A DNA stretch of 53,350 nt from Smithella sp. PtaU1.Bin162. GTDB taxonomy: Bacteria > Desulfobacterota > Syntrophia > Syntrophales > Smithellaceae. The number at the start of each line of letters is the position of its first letter. Position 1 is the first letter of the stretch. Position numbers and translations under genes: made by a program. The stretch lies in the NCBI GenBank assembly GCA_002068015.1, contig MVRV01000043.1, forward strand, positions 1 to 53,350. Direction: 5' to 3'. Below, in pieces: positions 52,864 through 53,350 of the stretch. The notes beneath the pieces were generated by a model. That model made no database searches. It was not told the origin of the DNA and saw only the letters and a list, made by a program, of their open reading frames with translations.

Positions 52864-53139
52864 TCAGGTCATATTGATGGTGTGGAGCTTCAGAAGAAAA
52901 TCCTTGAATTTTTCTTTTGTCGTCTCTTTGATGGACTCGATTTTAACAACTATTGCCTTATTGTAAAATGTATAGCCGTTGTCAATTATTTCCGGATCAT
53001 TGTCATCGTCAATGAAGTGTGCCATAAACTTCATGGCAAGCATTTTCGCTTCTTCTTCGTTTTTTGCAGTTACTAAATAATGATGATGTTCCACATCATC
53101 ATCTGCTTTTTCGCTGATTTTAACTCTATAATCAGGCAT
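52864..53139 (-). CDS. Small hypothetical protein, 91 residues
   Basis: Not recognised. It is acidic and soluble, beginning MPDYRVKISEKADDDVEHHH, with alternating strand/helix character (YRVKISE, HYLVTAKNEEEAKMLAMKFM, KAIVVKIESIKETTKEKFKDF). An alpha-beta fold is likely, with no membrane segment. AGGAGATGG lies just before the ATG and a plausible promoter upstream, supporting a real gene. The region between it and the DUF2490 leader (about 190 bp) shows nothing convincing. Confidence 0.7.
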   Translation of the reverse strand: MPDYRVKISEKADDDVEHHHYLVTAKNEEEAKMLAMKFMAHFIDDDNDPEIIDNGYTFYNKAIVVKIESIKETTKEKFKDFLLKLHTINMT

Positions 53140-53174
53140 TTTCCATCTCCTATTCTTAATTTGTAACGCGGCTC

Positions 53175-53203
53175 TATATACTCTATTCGTTCTCTGAACG
53201 CAA
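53175..53203 (-). promoter_or_regulatory. Candidate promoter of the 91-residue gene with spacer palindrome
   Basis: The minus strand has TTGCGT (53203-53198), 17 bp, TATATA (53180-53175). The palindrome CGTTC-N3-GAACG (53188-53200) overlaps the -35 box and spacer, a typical repressor position. It lies about 36 bp before the start codon. The remaining 53204-53350 is AT-rich with no gene seen. Confidence 0.5.
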
Positions 53204-53350
53204 TAATCACTCTTGTAATTTTAATAAATTTTAAAAGAGGCTATAAACATGATTCCGTCTTCAGACTTCTGTCCATTTTTTTTCACATTTCGTTAAACCG
53301 CTTGAACATTCCATTGAAAAAAAATGATGAGAAAAACGAGCTTTGGCGGT

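Noticed and set aside
52698..52966. Small plus-strand ORFs (a TTG-started 23-mer with AAGGAG, and an 84-codon frame from 52712)
   Set aside because: The longer frame runs antisense into the 91-residue gene; the short one has a plausible ribosome site but no other support.

Overview
The window reads as a bacterial chromosome segment from a Gram-negative anaerobe, most likely Desulfobacterota and perhaps Syntrophales-like. This is inferred from gene content, not a database match: a TRAP transporter beside a short-chain beta-oxidation cluster under sigma-54-type control, OmpA and DUF2490 outer-membrane proteins, alpha2beta2-type glyQ/glyS, several two-component systems, and a probable selenoprotein. 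GC content looks mid-40s percent by eye. No rRNA, tRNA, CRISPR array or intact transposase was seen.

Positions 1-15600, mostly minus strand. An AtoS/AtoC-like pair (soluble GAF-PAS histidine kinase and sigma-54 activator, cut by the left edge) is followed by a dctPQM TRAP transporter and a seven-gene operon: CoA-transferase A and B, enoyl-CoA hydratase, 3-hydroxyacyl-CoA dehydrogenase, two thiolases and an acyl-CoA dehydrogenase. A second, larger acyl-CoA dehydrogenase has its own terminator. Both acyl-CoA units have a GG-N10-GC (-24/-12) element about 80-100 bp upstream of the start codon and a related AT-rich element about 170-200 bp further upstream. This fits an AtoSC-like regulon.

Positions 15980-31110 are mainly housekeeping, plus strand: mazG and a DUF2065 gene; queA-tgt-yajC-secD-secF-DUF456-lepB; a minus-strand pair of a PRC/MgtE_N/CBS protein and a non-canonical Nramp-fold transporter; then pyrR-pyrB-pyrC-recO and a U32 peptidase gene. 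The pyr operon is preceded by a 26-codon leader ORF with an intrinsic terminator inside it. Positions 31217-43531 hold an OmpA-family protein, a three-gene signalling module, dinB, glyQS and a GAF-fused GspE/PilB-type ATPase.

Positions 43691-53350 are more accessory: a glycerate 2-kinase; a two-gene YeeE/YedE (PmpA/PmpB-like) membrane operon; a flavin-binding PNPOx-like protein; tag; a second signalling module paralogous to the first but ending in an HD-GYP output; a DUF2490 outer-membrane protein; and a small unknown gene. The strongest discovery candidate is the first YeeE gene (45254-45775). An in-frame TGA stands exactly where the family's conserved cysteine is expected (GxxxGCxSGHG-type motif), a SECIS-like hairpin with a GGUCU loop follows at the right distance, and reading through gives a complete protein overlapping the next gene by ATGA. 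The second candidate is a ~220-bp direct repeat flanking the signalling/DUF2490 block, which carries a conserved leader whose hairpin presents the Shine-Dalgarno in its loop.
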